DNA of 64,000 nt from SABY01 sp964593705 (GTDB taxonomy: Bacteria; Bacteroidota; Bacteroidia; Bacteroidales; 4484-276): positions 1-64,000 of the forward strand of contig CAZQIV010000006.1 of NCBI GenBank assembly GCA_964593705.1. Reading direction: 5' to 3'. This document shows, in pieces, positions 52,472-61,900 of this stretch. Every line of letters starts with the position of its first letter. The first letter of the stretch is position 1. The position numbers and the translations under genes are program-made. The notes below the pieces were generated by a model. It was not told the origin of the DNA. It searched no databases and saw only the letters and a program-made list of their open reading frames with translations.

Positions 52472-52537
52472 CAGGCTGAAGGCCTGTCCATTGGACTCCT
52501 TCGGAGGGACAAAAAAATGTATCAGGCCTTCAGCCTG
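52472..52537. repeat. 15-bp inverted repeat (REP-like)
   Basis: CAGGCTGAAGGCCTG (52472-52486) and its complement (52523-52537) enclose a smaller ACTCCTTCGGAGG hairpin; a GGAGCGTTGCTCC hairpin follows at ~52566-52578. Part of a gene-free 1-kb stretch (52167-53080). Confidence 0.75.
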
Positions 52538-52771
52538 AAGACATTTATGCCTTCTGTACTAATGAGGAGCGTTGCTCCTCCTTTTGATATGAAAGGTTTT
52601 CAGCCTTTTTTGTATTATTCACTTACTTAAAAATCACAAATATTTACTTAACCTGACGACTATGGAATCGCAGCACTGGTGCAAAAGTTGAGAAGGAAGA
52701 GAAGATTAAGCTTTTGTTGGCCGCGTTGTCTCTTTTTGATGCTTGAAGGTCTTCCTGCCGTCAGAGGCTTT

Positions 52772-53019
52772 AAGTTCTGGGAGAAGAGCGACTTTCGATC
52801 GTCCGCTACCGATAGCTATCGGTAATCGAAACGTCGGAAAGTTCGATGATAGCTGTTCAGAATTCTGCAAGAATATCATTTAAAAGAAAACAATCAGCAT
52901 GATGACCGAAAATTGAAAAAGAGACTTTTTAAATTCCTGCAATGTACGCAGTGAGGTTTTGAAAGTGTTCGATCCCAATTTTTTTTGCGAATCTTGGAGC
53001 GCGTAACTTCAATGGAAGT
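52772..53019. repeat. ~247-bp direct repeat, left copy
   Basis: Nearly identical to 54752-54998, with a handful of substitutions and a one-base length difference in a T run near 52981. It contains palindrome copy 2 and the last part of a response-regulator gene. The two copies flank the DUF4143 ATPase gene. Confidence 0.9.
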
Positions 53020-53025
53020 AGGTGG
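52921..53025 (-). pseudogene. Duplicated 3' end of the response-regulator gene
   Basis: Minus-strand codons give SIEVTRSKIRKK followed by a frameshifted version of the last helix of the LuxR-type response regulator encoded at 54909-55769. The fragment is part of the ~247-bp direct repeat and has no start of its own. A T-run length change breaks the frame. Confidence 0.8.
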
Positions 53026-53080
53026 GGCTCCGAAGGACGGGGCAGACGCATCGGAAATATTTTTTACAAATCTTTTGACA

Positions 53081-54334
53081 CTATATTCCACAAAGCCACT
53101 TCCAAACTGGAACTACTTCTATCGTCAAACCGGCTTCATTGATGGTTTCTTCTTCGTCTTTGGTGATGATCAACATTGCGTTTATATCTATTTGTTTGGA
53201 TAGCTTTTGCAAGGCCTGAACTTCCCGGGCTCGTGTTTGAATGTCGTGAAGGCTGTAACAAACCTGAACAGCCAATTGCCGGGCAGGAATATAGAAATCC
53301 ACCTCAATATTTCGCTGATAATAATAGACCTCTTCGCCGTATAAACGTCGCAATTGGATGGCCACCTGGTTTTCGAGCAGGGAGGTAAGGGGATCGAAGA
53401 GGAAAAGGTTGAGGATGCCATTGTCGGTAAAATAGTATTTTTTATTGGCGATTTTATCGGCCAGTTTTGCTGATATGTTTTCGATGGAAAATATTAGCCA
53501 CGATTCCCTGAGGTAGTCCAGGTAATCAATCACGGTATCGGTGCTGATCTTTTTACCCGACGATGAAACCACATGGGCAAGCCTGTTGAAAGATGTTGGC
53601 TGTTTAACACTTTCGGCCAGTTTGCGGATAAGAACCTGCAAAGCGAAAGCATTACGAATCTGGTAGCGGGTGATCAGGTCGCCTAAAAATATTTTTTGGT
53701 ACAGGTTGCTCAACCACGTTCTTTTATCAGCAATCTTTACCAGTTCTGGTAATCCTCCAAAACGGAAGTAATCTTCGTAAGCTTTGGTTATTTTAGTGCG
53801 GTGATGATAGAAAAAATTTTGGTCGCTTGTATCAATATCCAAAGCAGTCAGGTATTCGATAAATGCATAAGGATAAATATACTGAATCACATAGCGTCCC
53901 CCAAGGGTAGTAGCAATTTCACTGCTGAGCATTTTGGCATTGCTGCCGGTAACAAATACACGGTATCCCTGATCGGCAAGCCGGCGGGTAAATTTTTCCC
54001 ATTGGTCAATGATCTGAATTTCATCCAGAAAAAAAACCGGCTTACTAGCGTACATTTCTTCGTAGCAAACCTTTATCCGGTCCAGGTCGGTTGATGTAAA
54101 TGATGTGATTCTGTCATCTTCAAAATTAAAGTACAAAATTTCCTCTTTGGCATGACCTGCTTCAAGCAGATGATGAATTTGTTGAAACATCATAAAAGAT
54201 TTTCCCGCACGGCGCAAACCTGTAAAGACATAGTTTAGGCTGCTCTCGATGGCGTAAATACGCTTCTGAAATGCAATTTCAACAACTTTTTGTTGGTACT
54301 CTGCAATCAATATTTTAATGAGGTCTTTTTCCAT
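53081..54334 (-). CDS. AAA-type ATPase with DUF4143 domain, flanked by direct repeats
   Basis: A 417-residue protein: N-terminal P-loop with Walker A TGLRRAGKS near residue 39, Walker B PVFFLDEIQ near residue 100, sensor FVTGSNAKML, middle winged helix, and C-terminal DUF4143 region with NIEVDFYIP followed by LAVQVCYSL. In the related ATPase at 476-1615 the last motif reads EVK; here the lysine/glutamate pair is replaced (QVC), so a nuclease-type site looks degenerate. A TACTTTTG -7 element lies 27 bp before the ATG. The gene lies between ~247-bp direct repeats, suggesting that it arrived as, or was caught in, a duplication. Function unknown. Confidence 0.85.
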   Translation of the reverse strand: MEKDLIKILIAEYQQKVVEIAFQKRIYAIESSLNYVFTGLRRAGKSFMMFQQIHHLLEAGHAKEEILYFNFEDDRITSFTSTDLDRIKVCYEEMYASKPVFFLDEIQIIDQWEKFTRRLADQGYRVFVTGSNAKMLSSEIATTLGGRYVIQYIYPYAFIEYLTALDIDTSDQNFFYHHRTKITKAYEDYFRFGGLPELVKIADKRTWLSNLYQKIFLGDLITRYQIRNAFALQVLIRKLAESVKQPTSFNRLAHVVSSSGKKISTDTVIDYLDYLRESWLIFSIENISAKLADKIANKKYYFTDNGILNLFLFDPLTSLLENQVAIQLRRLYGEEVYYYQRNIEVDFYIPARQLAVQVCYSLHDIQTRAREVQALQKLSKQIDINAMLIITKDEEETINEAGLTIEVVPVWKWLCGI

Positions 54335-54361
54335 ATTTCAATTATCATCGAATATATTCGA

Positions 54362-54369
54362 CAAAAGTA
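54362..54369 (-). promoter_or_regulatory. -7 element of the second ATPase gene
   Basis: TACTTTTG on the minus strand, 27 bp before the ATG at 54334. Confidence 0.5.
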
Positions 54370-54413
54370 TGGTATTATTATCAATTACGAAAGATAATAT
54401 TATGTTGAATTAT

Positions 54414-54436
54414 TTCCTTCCTTCCTTCCTTCCTTC
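54414..54436. repeat. TTCC tetranucleotide microsatellite
   Basis: Five and three-quarter TTCC units upstream of the ATPase promoter (about 45 bp beyond the -7 element). Too short to prove phase variation but in a position where length changes could alter spacing. Confidence 0.8.
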
Positions 54437-54493
54437 TTTCGTTCCATCGTTTGTTCGTTTTTTGAAGCAGGTGCTTTAGTACCGTAAATATTT

Positions 54494-54638
54494 ATGAGTC
54501 CAGTATAAAAAGCCAAAACTACTGATTTTTAGCCCTTTTAACCCCGAACCCTGAAGGGAGAAGTACTAAATATCAGTAGTTTGGGAAAGTCCCCTTTAGG
54601 GGATTTAGGGGTCTTACGGCTTTTTATACTGGACTCAT
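54494..54638. mobile_element. MITE-like element with ~20-bp terminal inverted repeats
   Basis: Perfect 20-bp inverted repeats at 54495-54514 and 54618-54637 (21 bp including the flanking A/T) bound a ~143-bp non-coding segment. A second 11-bp inverted repeat (54516-54526/54572-54582) lies inside. The interior also carries AAAGTCCCCTTTAGGGGATTTAGGGG, a common dispersed Bacteroidota sequence (in parts). A 15-bp direct repeat GTACCGTAAATATTT flanks a slightly larger segment (54479-54493 and 54698-54712). No transposase is encoded. Confidence 0.7.
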
Positions 54639-54751
54639 TTATAGAAAAGAATTTACGAAAGATGGAAGCAGTTGCGGCCCAGAAGGGTAGGGCTGGCGTA
54701 CCGTAAATATTTTAGTATTTTTTTTCGCTTGAAGGTTCTGACGGACGCTTC

Positions 54752-54998
54752 AAGTTCTGGGAGAGGAGCGACTTTCGATCGTCCGCTACCGATAGCTATC
54801 GGTAATCGAAACGTCGGAAAGTTCGATGATAGCTGTTCAGAATTCTGCAAGAATATCATTTAAAAGAAAACAATCAGCATGATGACCGAAAATTGAAAAA
54901 GAGACTTTTTAAATTCCTGCAATGTACCCGGTGAGGTTTTGAAAGTGTTCGATCCCAATTTTTTTGCGGATCTTGGAGCGCGTAACTTCAATGGAAGC
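54752..54998. repeat. ~247-bp direct repeat, right copy
   Basis: Original-looking copy: it spans the 3' end of the intact response-regulator gene (from 54909) and ~155 bp beyond, including palindrome copy 3 (TACCGATAGCTATCGGTA core at ~54786-54803). The partner copy is at 52772-53019. Confidence 0.9.
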
Positions 54999-55769
54999 GG
55001 GGGTGGAATGTAACAAGATGGCAATTTCTTTGGTGTTTAAATTCATTTTGAGGAAAGTGCATATTTTTTTCTCGGTAGGCGTTAATTCGGGATGCCTGGC
55101 ATCAAGCCGTTCGTAAAATCCGGCGTGTACATCCCTGAATTGTGTTTCAAAAATAGTGAGAAAATCATTCTCATAATCCGCCTTGTTGGTTTGGATGATT
55201 TTCCTTAATATTTCCACTCCGTCATTATTCATGTAAGGTATCAGCCTTTTCATTTCAAGCAGCATCTCTTCGTTCCTTTTCTGATAATTGGCCAGCTGGA
55301 GGGCAGCAATGGCCAGTTCTTTTTTATTCAGGTTAAGTTCGGCCTGTAAGCAATCTTCTTCCTGTTTCCGGATGGTTTTGGTGGCAGTTGAAATCCTGAG
55401 CATGGTTTTGGTACGTGCCAGCAATTCAGTTTTATCAATGGGTTTGCGGATGTAATCCACCGCGCCCACCGACATGGCTGTTCTGAGGTCGTTGGGCGAT
55501 AGCATGCACCCCGACACCATAATCACCGGAATATCGCGCAAGGCTTCGGTTGCCTGCATTTTACTTATCAACTGCAGCCCGTCCATCACAGGCATTTCCC
55601 AATCGGTGAGTACCAGGTCGGGAACAACTTTTTGCGCCACCTGAAATGCTATTTCACCATTCAGGGCCTGAAATAACTCGAAAGGTTCGCGTGATTCGAT
55701 ATAGCATTTTACAATGTTTTCGAGGGTTTTGGGTTCATCGTCAACGATCAGTATTTTCTGTTTTTCCAT
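54909..55769 (-). CDS. Response regulator, receiver plus LuxR-type HTH
   Basis: A 286-residue response regulator (ATG at 55769; 55778 is an alternative). Receiver domain ~1-120: acidic pocket VDDEP (D10, D11), phospho-acceptor D56 in TDWEMP, MVSG near 86 and the conserved K109 in RKP. A coiled linker (~125-190) precedes a C-terminal LuxR-like helix-turn-helix (LTPTEKKICTFLKMNLNTKEIA, SIEVTRSKIRKKIG, in parts). It overlaps the upstream kinase gene by 29 bp, so the two are translationally coupled and form a pair. It likely activates transcription after phosphorylation; targets are unknown, with the cassette promoters at 48.2 and 52.1 kb possible candidates only by proximity. Confidence 0.92.
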   Translation of the reverse strand: MEKQKILIVDDEPKTLENIVKCYIESREPFELFQALNGEIAFQVAQKVVPDLVLTDWEMPVMDGLQLISKMQATEALRDIPVIMVSGCMLSPNDLRTAMSVGAVDYIRKPIDKTELLARTKTMLRISTATKTIRKQEEDCLQAELNLNKKELAIAALQLANYQKRNEEMLLEMKRLIPYMNNDGVEILRKIIQTNKADYENDFLTIFETQFRDVHAGFYERLDARHPELTPTEKKICTFLKMNLNTKEIAILLHSTPASIEVTRSKIRKKIGIEHFQNLTGYIAGI

Positions 55770-58059
55770 TTTCTGCAAGTTTTATTAAACGGTCGAGTTC
55801 ATCTGTATTCTGAATGTAAACGGCAATAAAAATAAGCGTAATCCAATCATTTACATCAACCCCGGAAGGTTCCCTCAAGGGGTCGAGTATTTCGTGAAAA
55901 CGGGAAATCTCAAATATTTCAAATTCCTTTACTTGGTTCACTGCTTCTTTCAGTACTTCAATATCGGTTTCCGAAAGCCGGATTGTGCGTTGGTCATCCT
56001 GTGTAGCGATTTCATTTTCATCCATTTCACCGTTTTTTAAAGCATAGGGAAGGGTGAACCAGAAATCGGTACCCTCCTCAGGCATGCTGCTGACGCCGAT
56101 ATTGCCGCCATGTGCTTCTACCGCCATTTTGCAAAAGGTAAGTCCCAGCCCGGTAGAACGATGAGAGCTGCAGTCGGTTTTCCCGAATTGCCGGTATTTG
56201 TCGAAGATAAAAGGCAGGGCTTCTTCGGGAATGGTTTCCCCATAATTTCTCATACTAATTTTGATGGCATCGTTTGCTAATGCTTCGGTAAAAACATCAA
56301 TATTCCGGTTAAGGGGCGAATAACGGATGGCATTTGAGAGCAGGTTGTCGAACACACGTGTCATTAGTTCTTTATCGGCAAGTATCAGGTAATCGTCGAA
56401 ATGCAGGTTTAGTTTCATATTCTTCTCCAACAGGTTTGTTTCCTGACCGTTTTCTACTTCTTCAAGGATTTCTTTTAGCGAATGTTTTTCTTTGTTCAGG
56501 TCGAATTCGGTGGTTTCGTATTTTTCCACATCCAGCATGTTTGAAATTAATCGCAGCATTTTCCCTGCGGCATTGCGCACATTCTGGTTACTGGTGTTGA
56601 TGAGTACCTGGCTTAATGGGTTTTTCAGGTCGTGCACCAGGGCATGGGTAAGCGATTCTTTAAACTGATCCAGATTTTCCAGACGTTCATATTGTTCAGT
56701 AATTTTATCGGCCTGGGTTTGAATTTCTTCTTTTTGAACTTCGATTTCCGCTTTTTGTTTTGCCAGGGTACGGTTTGCTTTTTTGATGTGTACTAAGTTT
56801 TTGAATATAATCAGTGCAAAAACAATCATTGCAACAAAACCAATAATAAACGAGTTCCGTACTACTCTTTGGCGTTTAAGTTCGGCTTCCTGTAAAGCAT
56901 CTTTTTTAGTCTGTTCGGCTTCCAGCACTTCTTTTTCTTTATCAAATTTGTATTGATTCTCAAGCGTGGTTATTTCTTTAATGTTGCTTTCGTTAAAAAT
57001 ACTGTCTGAAATGGTTTTAAAAACAACATGGTATTTATATGCTTCTTTATAGTTATTTGTTTTTTCATAGATGAACGACAGCAATTCTGCAGCCCGCGAT
57101 TTCTCTTCAAGCCTATCCGTTTCATTGGCTTCTTTGTTGGCTTTGAGTGCATATTTTAATGCTAAATTGTAAACACCCTGATAATAATAATAGCGTGCAA
57201 TTGAATGATATGCACCAAGCATACCGCGTTTAAAATTATTTTTTTCACTTATCGAAATAGCTTCAAAGTATTTTTGTTCCGCCGAAACAAAATTTCCAAA
57301 TTTCTCTTCAATTAATCCATAGTTTATGAATGCAAGTGATAGTTTTTCATCATCTTCCATGGTTTTGCATAGTGGGATCAGTTTTATTGTATAGCGTAAA
57401 GCCAACGAATCATTACCCGACGTAACATAAGCACTTACAATATTTTGATAAACCGTGATAAGGGTTCTGTAGTCTTGTATTTCATTAAAATAATCGGCAG
57501 CTTTTAAATAATACGGTAGCTTTTCATCTTTTTTGCCCATAAATTCAAGTAATCCGGCAATGTTAAGCTGGATAACAGCAACATAGTATTTATTTCCTGT
57601 CTTCTCGAATAGTGATAGTGTTTTTTGATAATTATCCAATGCCAATGGATAGTTGCCCTGACTCTTGTATATGTTTCCAATATTATTGTAACATGCCGCC
57701 ATTGTAATTTGATCATTAATTTCCTGGCTAATTTTTATCGATCTTTGGTAACAATTCAATGCCTTGGCATCATCCTCTTTATTGCGGTAATAAACGCCTT
57801 GTATTTTCAGGCTTTTTGCCTTTCCTTTTTTATAATCAACAAATTCGGCAAGGCTGTCGGCACGTATTGCATATTGCAGGGTTTTGTCCAAATTGTAAAA
57901 GCGAACCTTAAATGCAATATCGTTTAGGAGGTCTATTTTTATAGTATCTGTTTTTTGATGCTTTGCCAGCAGATTTTCGAGGCTGTCGATTTCAGCGTTT
58001 TGAGAGAATATTGGCAGATACAGGATAATTAAAATCAGATACAGAAGAATTTTTTTCAT
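55741..58059 (-). CDS. TPR-containing sensor histidine kinase
   Basis: A 772-residue kinase: signal peptide (to ~20), periplasmic TPR array (~25-380; AACYNNIGNIYKSQGNYPLALDNYQKTL), one membrane helix (~402-424; IIGFVAMIVFALIIFK), a coiled-coil linker, HisKA-like H box ALVHDLKNPLSQ (His ~475), and an HATPase domain with N box NLLSNAIRYSP, PFIFDKYRQFG and G box GLGLTFCKMAVEAHGG. About 80 further residues follow the ATPase domain. It senses an unknown signal, perhaps a protein through the TPRs. It overlaps the short receiver gene by 4 bp upstream and the regulator gene by 29 bp downstream. Confidence 0.93.
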   Translation of the reverse strand: MKKILLYLILIILYLPIFSQNAEIDSLENLLAKHQKTDTIKIDLLNDIAFKVRFYNLDKTLQYAIRADSLAEFVDYKKGKAKSLKIQGVYYRNKEDDAKALNCYQRSIKISQEINDQITMAACYNNIGNIYKSQGNYPLALDNYQKTLSLFEKTGNKYYVAVIQLNIAGLLEFMGKKDEKLPYYLKAADYFNEIQDYRTLITVYQNIVSAYVTSGNDSLALRYTIKLIPLCKTMEDDEKLSLAFINYGLIEEKFGNFVSAEQKYFEAISISEKNNFKRGMLGAYHSIARYYYYQGVYNLALKYALKANKEANETDRLEEKSRAAELLSFIYEKTNNYKEAYKYHVVFKTISDSIFNESNIKEITTLENQYKFDKEKEVLEAEQTKKDALQEAELKRQRVVRNSFIIGFVAMIVFALIIFKNLVHIKKANRTLAKQKAEIEVQKEEIQTQADKITEQYERLENLDQFKESLTHALVHDLKNPLSQVLINTSNQNVRNAAGKMLRLISNMLDVEKYETTEFDLNKEKHSLKEILEEVENGQETNLLEKNMKLNLHFDDYLILADKELMTRVFDNLLSNAIRYSPLNRNIDVFTEALANDAIKISMRNYGETIPEEALPFIFDKYRQFGKTDCSSHRSTGLGLTFCKMAVEAHGGNIGVSSMPEEGTDFWFTLPYALKNGEMDENEIATQDDQRTIRLSETDIEVLKEAVNQVKEFEIFEISRFHEILDPLREPSGVDVNDWITLIFIAVYIQNTDELDRLIKLAENGKTENTDR

Positions 58060-58385
58060 GTGTAGTTTTTTTGTTGCTCCAGGCTATGCGTGATCGTGGA
58101 TTGCAGGCGGGTTTCTATTTCATTGGAGCCAAAGGGTTTTTTGATGTAATCGTTGGTAGCGGTTCCGGGGGCAGTAAGCAAATTTTCCATGCCTTCCATT
58201 TCGGGCATCTCACAGTCCATGATGCTGGCATCAGATTGTTGATTCAATGCCAGTTCCACGGCCGATTTTCCCTTGGATGCCACAAAAATCCTGTAACTTT
58301 CAGGATTTAATGCCTGAAACAAATCTTTGATATTCTGAGGCTCATCGTCAGCGAGAAGAATTTTGTACTTGCTATCTGTTTTCAA
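58056..58385 (-). CDS. Stand-alone receiver with internal deletion
   Basis: A 109-residue receiver-like protein. The acidic pocket ADDEP (D13, D14), phospho-acceptor D57 in MDCEMPEMEG and the conserved K83 in IKKPFG are present. But only 26 residues separate D57 from K83, against 53 in the neighbouring intact regulator, so the beta4-alpha4 region with its conserved Ser/Thr is missing. It is the first gene of the three-gene operon, overlapping the kinase by 4 bp, which argues that it is still translated. It could be a phosphorylation decoy or a decaying regulator. Confidence 0.75.
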   Translation of the reverse strand: MKTDSKYKILLADDEPQNIKDLFQALNPESYRIFVASKGKSAVELALNQQSDASIMDCEMPEMEGMENLLTAPGTATNDYIKKPFGSNEIETRLQSTITHSLEQQKNYT

Positions 58386-58398
58386 ATTATTTTTTTTC

Positions 58399-58406
58399 CA
58401 AAATTA
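58399..58406 (-). promoter_or_regulatory. -7 element of the two-component operon
   Basis: TAATTTTG on the minus strand, 13 bp before the ATG at 58385. Exact TAnnTTTG match; no clear -33 box. Confidence 0.45.
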
Positions 58407-58523
58407 ACAAATATTAAGTAATTTGAAATTTATTAATTTGTGGAGGGAAAATGGTTCGTGCAACGACAAATACAAAGTTGTGTGGAATTTTAAGAAAAAT
58501 CATCATTGCCATTTAAAAAAAAA

Positions 58524-58558
58524 ACAGCTCCCGGAACGATAATCCACCGGGAGCTGTA
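58524..58558 (-). terminator. Strong hairpin with minus-strand T run
   Basis: An 11-bp stem ACAGCTCCCGG (58524-58534)/CCGGGAGCTGT (58548-58558) followed on the minus strand by a run of T (A on plus, from ~58515). A second terminator beyond the one at 58865-58900; any transcript ending here would start in 58559-58860. Confidence 0.8.
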
Positions 58559-58599
58559 AGTTTTGATAGCCTGCGAAATTGAGAAACTATCTTATCACT

Positions 58600-58860
58600 A
58601 TTCTTTTAAAGTAAGTACTTTCGGAGTTTTACTTTTCGTTGATAGGTAAATAGACTTTGAAAGGAATGTTTTGCGTAATAACTTGACTATAATTTATAAT
58701 ATTTAAGATAACATAAAAATATATTGACCATAAAGTGGAAGTGCTCATATAAATAAATTGTTTATAATGGTTTATTATATGTAAATATTTTGCACCTTGC
58801 CCCATATTTAAGTTAAGGCGAAATTTAATTTTGCTTACACTGATAATATTGAAAAGCCAA
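58600..58860. other. Gene-free region paralogous to 39060-39290
   Basis: No gene. Aligns by eye with the region downstream of the 2864-residue gene. It lies between two terminators and could hold an RNA, but no structure is proven. Confidence 0.6.
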
Positions 58861-58864
58861 AAAA

Positions 58865-58901
58865 AAATCCCGGACTCAATTAATTTGAGCCCGGGATTGA
58901 A
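58865..58901 (-). terminator. Terminator of the 1039-residue gene
   Basis: AATCCCGG(G)...CCCGGGATT with GACTCAA/TTTGAGC inner pairing, preceded on plus by an A run. Same sequence type as 39296-39330. Confidence 0.85.
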
Positions 58902-58918
58902 AATCGGTTAACTTTTTT

Positions 58919-61900
58919 TTATTGTACGATAACTTTCTTTAACGAATACTCCCCACCTTGGATGATCTTCAAAACATACATCCCGGGCTTAATATTTTGA
59001 ATATCCAGTTTGGTATGCTTTTGCAGGATGTCTTTTTTGAGGACAATATTCCCTGTTGAACTAATAAGTTCAATATAGTTTTCATTGTTAATTTTGAAAT
59101 TATCAATTGTAATAGCTAAATAATTATTTGCAGGATTGGGATAAATCAGATGAATAGCTTCATTTTCATCAATGCCGGCAGGCGTTGCCCATTGGTTTTT
59201 TAGTTGTTCGATCTGGCTGATTGGAATTTCCCTATCCCAAAGTTTAACCTCATCCACGCTTCCCCGAAGTGCGTAAAGTGTTTCGATATTGTCCACCCTG
59301 CCAATGGTGAAGGGTTTTGTTGATGGAAGTATTGAGCCCGAGAAGGCCTTGAAGCTATCCAGGACACCATCAACATATAATTCTACCGAATAGCCTGTAT
59401 AACACGCAAACACGTGGTAGTAGCGATTCAATTCGATGGCTGATGAATCATCAAGGTCGATGATGCTGTTGCTTGTTTTGATTGTCCAGCGCAGTTTGCC
59501 TTCGGGAGTTATGGAAAGTTTATACCGCTGTTGCCACGAGCCGTGCGAGATGATAAATCTTTCTGAGCCGAGTTGTTCGCATTTTACCCAACAACTCAGG
59601 CTCACGGCATCGGTAAAATTCAGATCGTCGTTATTTTCAGTATAAATAATATTTTCCCCTGAGGTAAACCGGTATGCCAGCAAAGGTACACTGCGGGCAT
59701 CATCGGTTTTCGTAACCCCGCTAGCTGTTGCATGAAAACGGTCCGCAGCAGCATTAAGATTGTTGGCATCAAATGGGTACCAAATGAGTGGTGTTTGGGC
59801 GGCAAAACTTGTATCTTTTACTAATGCTCCGGTGGATATCGTTGTAGTTAGTAAATTCTGATTCATCACTTGTACCGTAATTGTCCCAACCACCGGATCA
59901 TCCGGTGCCAGCCAGGTGACGGATGCTCCCACAGTCTGGTTTAAAATACCTGTCGTTGCAGTCCAGAAATAGTCAAGGATTTCACCGGGGGCAGGTTCGA
60001 CCAATGCGGTAAAAGTATTTATATCTCCGGTAGCGGTATATTTTGATGCTGCCTCAATACCAGTTACCACGGGAGGGGTGGCGATATGTTCCACTACCTG
60101 CAAATGCAGCGTGTCTTCGGCAGTTTGTCCGTTGGCGCTTATCAAGCACCTGAGCACAATCTGTGCGGGCAGGGGAGGAGCGACAAGTGTTGCCTGCGAT
60201 TGGTTATGGCCAGTAATAAGATCATCAATAAACCATTCATATTGTACCTCATCGCCCGGATTAATATTTCCGGGTTCACAGTATGCAGTAAATGTGGAAT
60301 TTACAACAAGTGGATTTTGGCTGGTTGATAGTGCCTTTATTCGCAGGTAAGCAGTATAATTATATTGATAATGATAATCGAGTACATCATCTCCGACATA
60401 AAGCCGGCCATTTTGGTTTTGGGGAACAAGCCCCGCCTGGAATAATCTGACCAGTCGTACTTCTCCTGCCGGAACAGTTAAAAGAAAGGTGCCTGAGGCT
60501 GAAGTTTGCAAAACGGTTTCGGTAATGGATTCGTAAATTCCAAACGTACCTTGTGGAAGATTAACCTGAACCTGTTTTGAATTTAGTGTCGGATTATAAT
60601 ACATCCAGGCTTTGAGGGAATCGTCCCCGTAAAAATCTGTTTTATTCAAGTCTATCTCAAGTATTTCAGGAACATTGGTCGTTTTTACAAGCGCTGCAAG
60701 ATAACCGACACTTGATCCGCTGTAAAGCGATAAATTGGTTTCCGCCCATCCACCTCCGATGGCATCACCAGTGGCATAAGGCGTTTTGCCCTGCCAAACT
60801 TCTTTCATCGATTCGTATGGGATGCATGCCGAAGGGTCATTTGCCGAAGCCCAGGTGTATGAATCTTGTAAGTCCTGGGGAAGGGCATCCCAGTAAAAAA
60901 GCCTGCTTGCGTTTGTGATATTCAGGAGCCATTTGGCAATAGCGCGGGCATAGCGTTTATCGTATTTGGGAAGTGGTGCCAGGGCCGCAGCTTGCTGGAA
61001 ACCGTTCATTACAAAAGCATAATCGTTTCCGCCATCGTTGGCTTCCCCAATTAATCCGGAAACATCATAAGCTCCCCAGTTGCCAACGATAGCTCCCCAA
61101 GCCCTGAGGTCACCCCGATCGAAACACCAATCGAGCATTTTCTGTAAAGGGTAATTGCATTCATTAATTGCATTCATGCGGGCTGCCGCAAGGGTGCCAT
61201 AGGGCAATTGGAGTTCGTAGGAGGGGTTTGATTCAAAAGCTCCCAGAAAATCCATTGCCAGTTGTGCCCCCTCAAAATATTTCCTGCTGCCGGTTTCATT
61301 ATAGGCATTGTAGAGTAGCCAGGCAATACTCCCTGCCGTTTCGGGTTCCGGAACCCCGGTGGTGAGCGGTAATCCTGTGGTGAGGTTAAACGCCCGGTAA
61401 TTCATATATGGAGTATTCCAGGGTTTTGTTGAGCCCTCCAATTGGTATAAACAATTCAGCCAACGATCTGCTACGCTGGTAAACTGGTTGCTGAATTCAG
61501 GTGCGGCGTTCGGGTACAAAGCCTTGAGCTGGTAAAAATAAACATTGGGCATTACATCGTACCACCAGTCGTCGCCCGAAGTTGTGGAATAGCCATTTAG
61601 ATATACGTTCTGACCATTTTCAAGATTAAAAAAGTCTTTGCTCATGGCCACCCAGTTTCTTCCGTTTTGCATGCTTTTGTCGATACCTACAAGCGAAGCA
61701 CCTATAATGGCGGGCAGGATATTGATGGCTTCTGCCTGATGGAGGTGATTATCAACACCAACATAAGAATCAAGAAAGAGCGGTATATTGTCCGGGTAAT
61801 TGAACTCACCGGCAGTACCAGGGCGCGAAAGAGGGAGGTATTGTCCTGATTTTTCCAGATCAAAAACGAAGTTGTCATAATTGATGGTAACAGTAGTCCA

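Noticed and set aside
54909..55769. This response regulator as the factor binding the 54-bp boxes
   Set aside because: Kept only as a remote possibility: 11-bp direct repeats suit OmpR/PhoB-type proteins, whereas this regulator has a LuxR-type domain.
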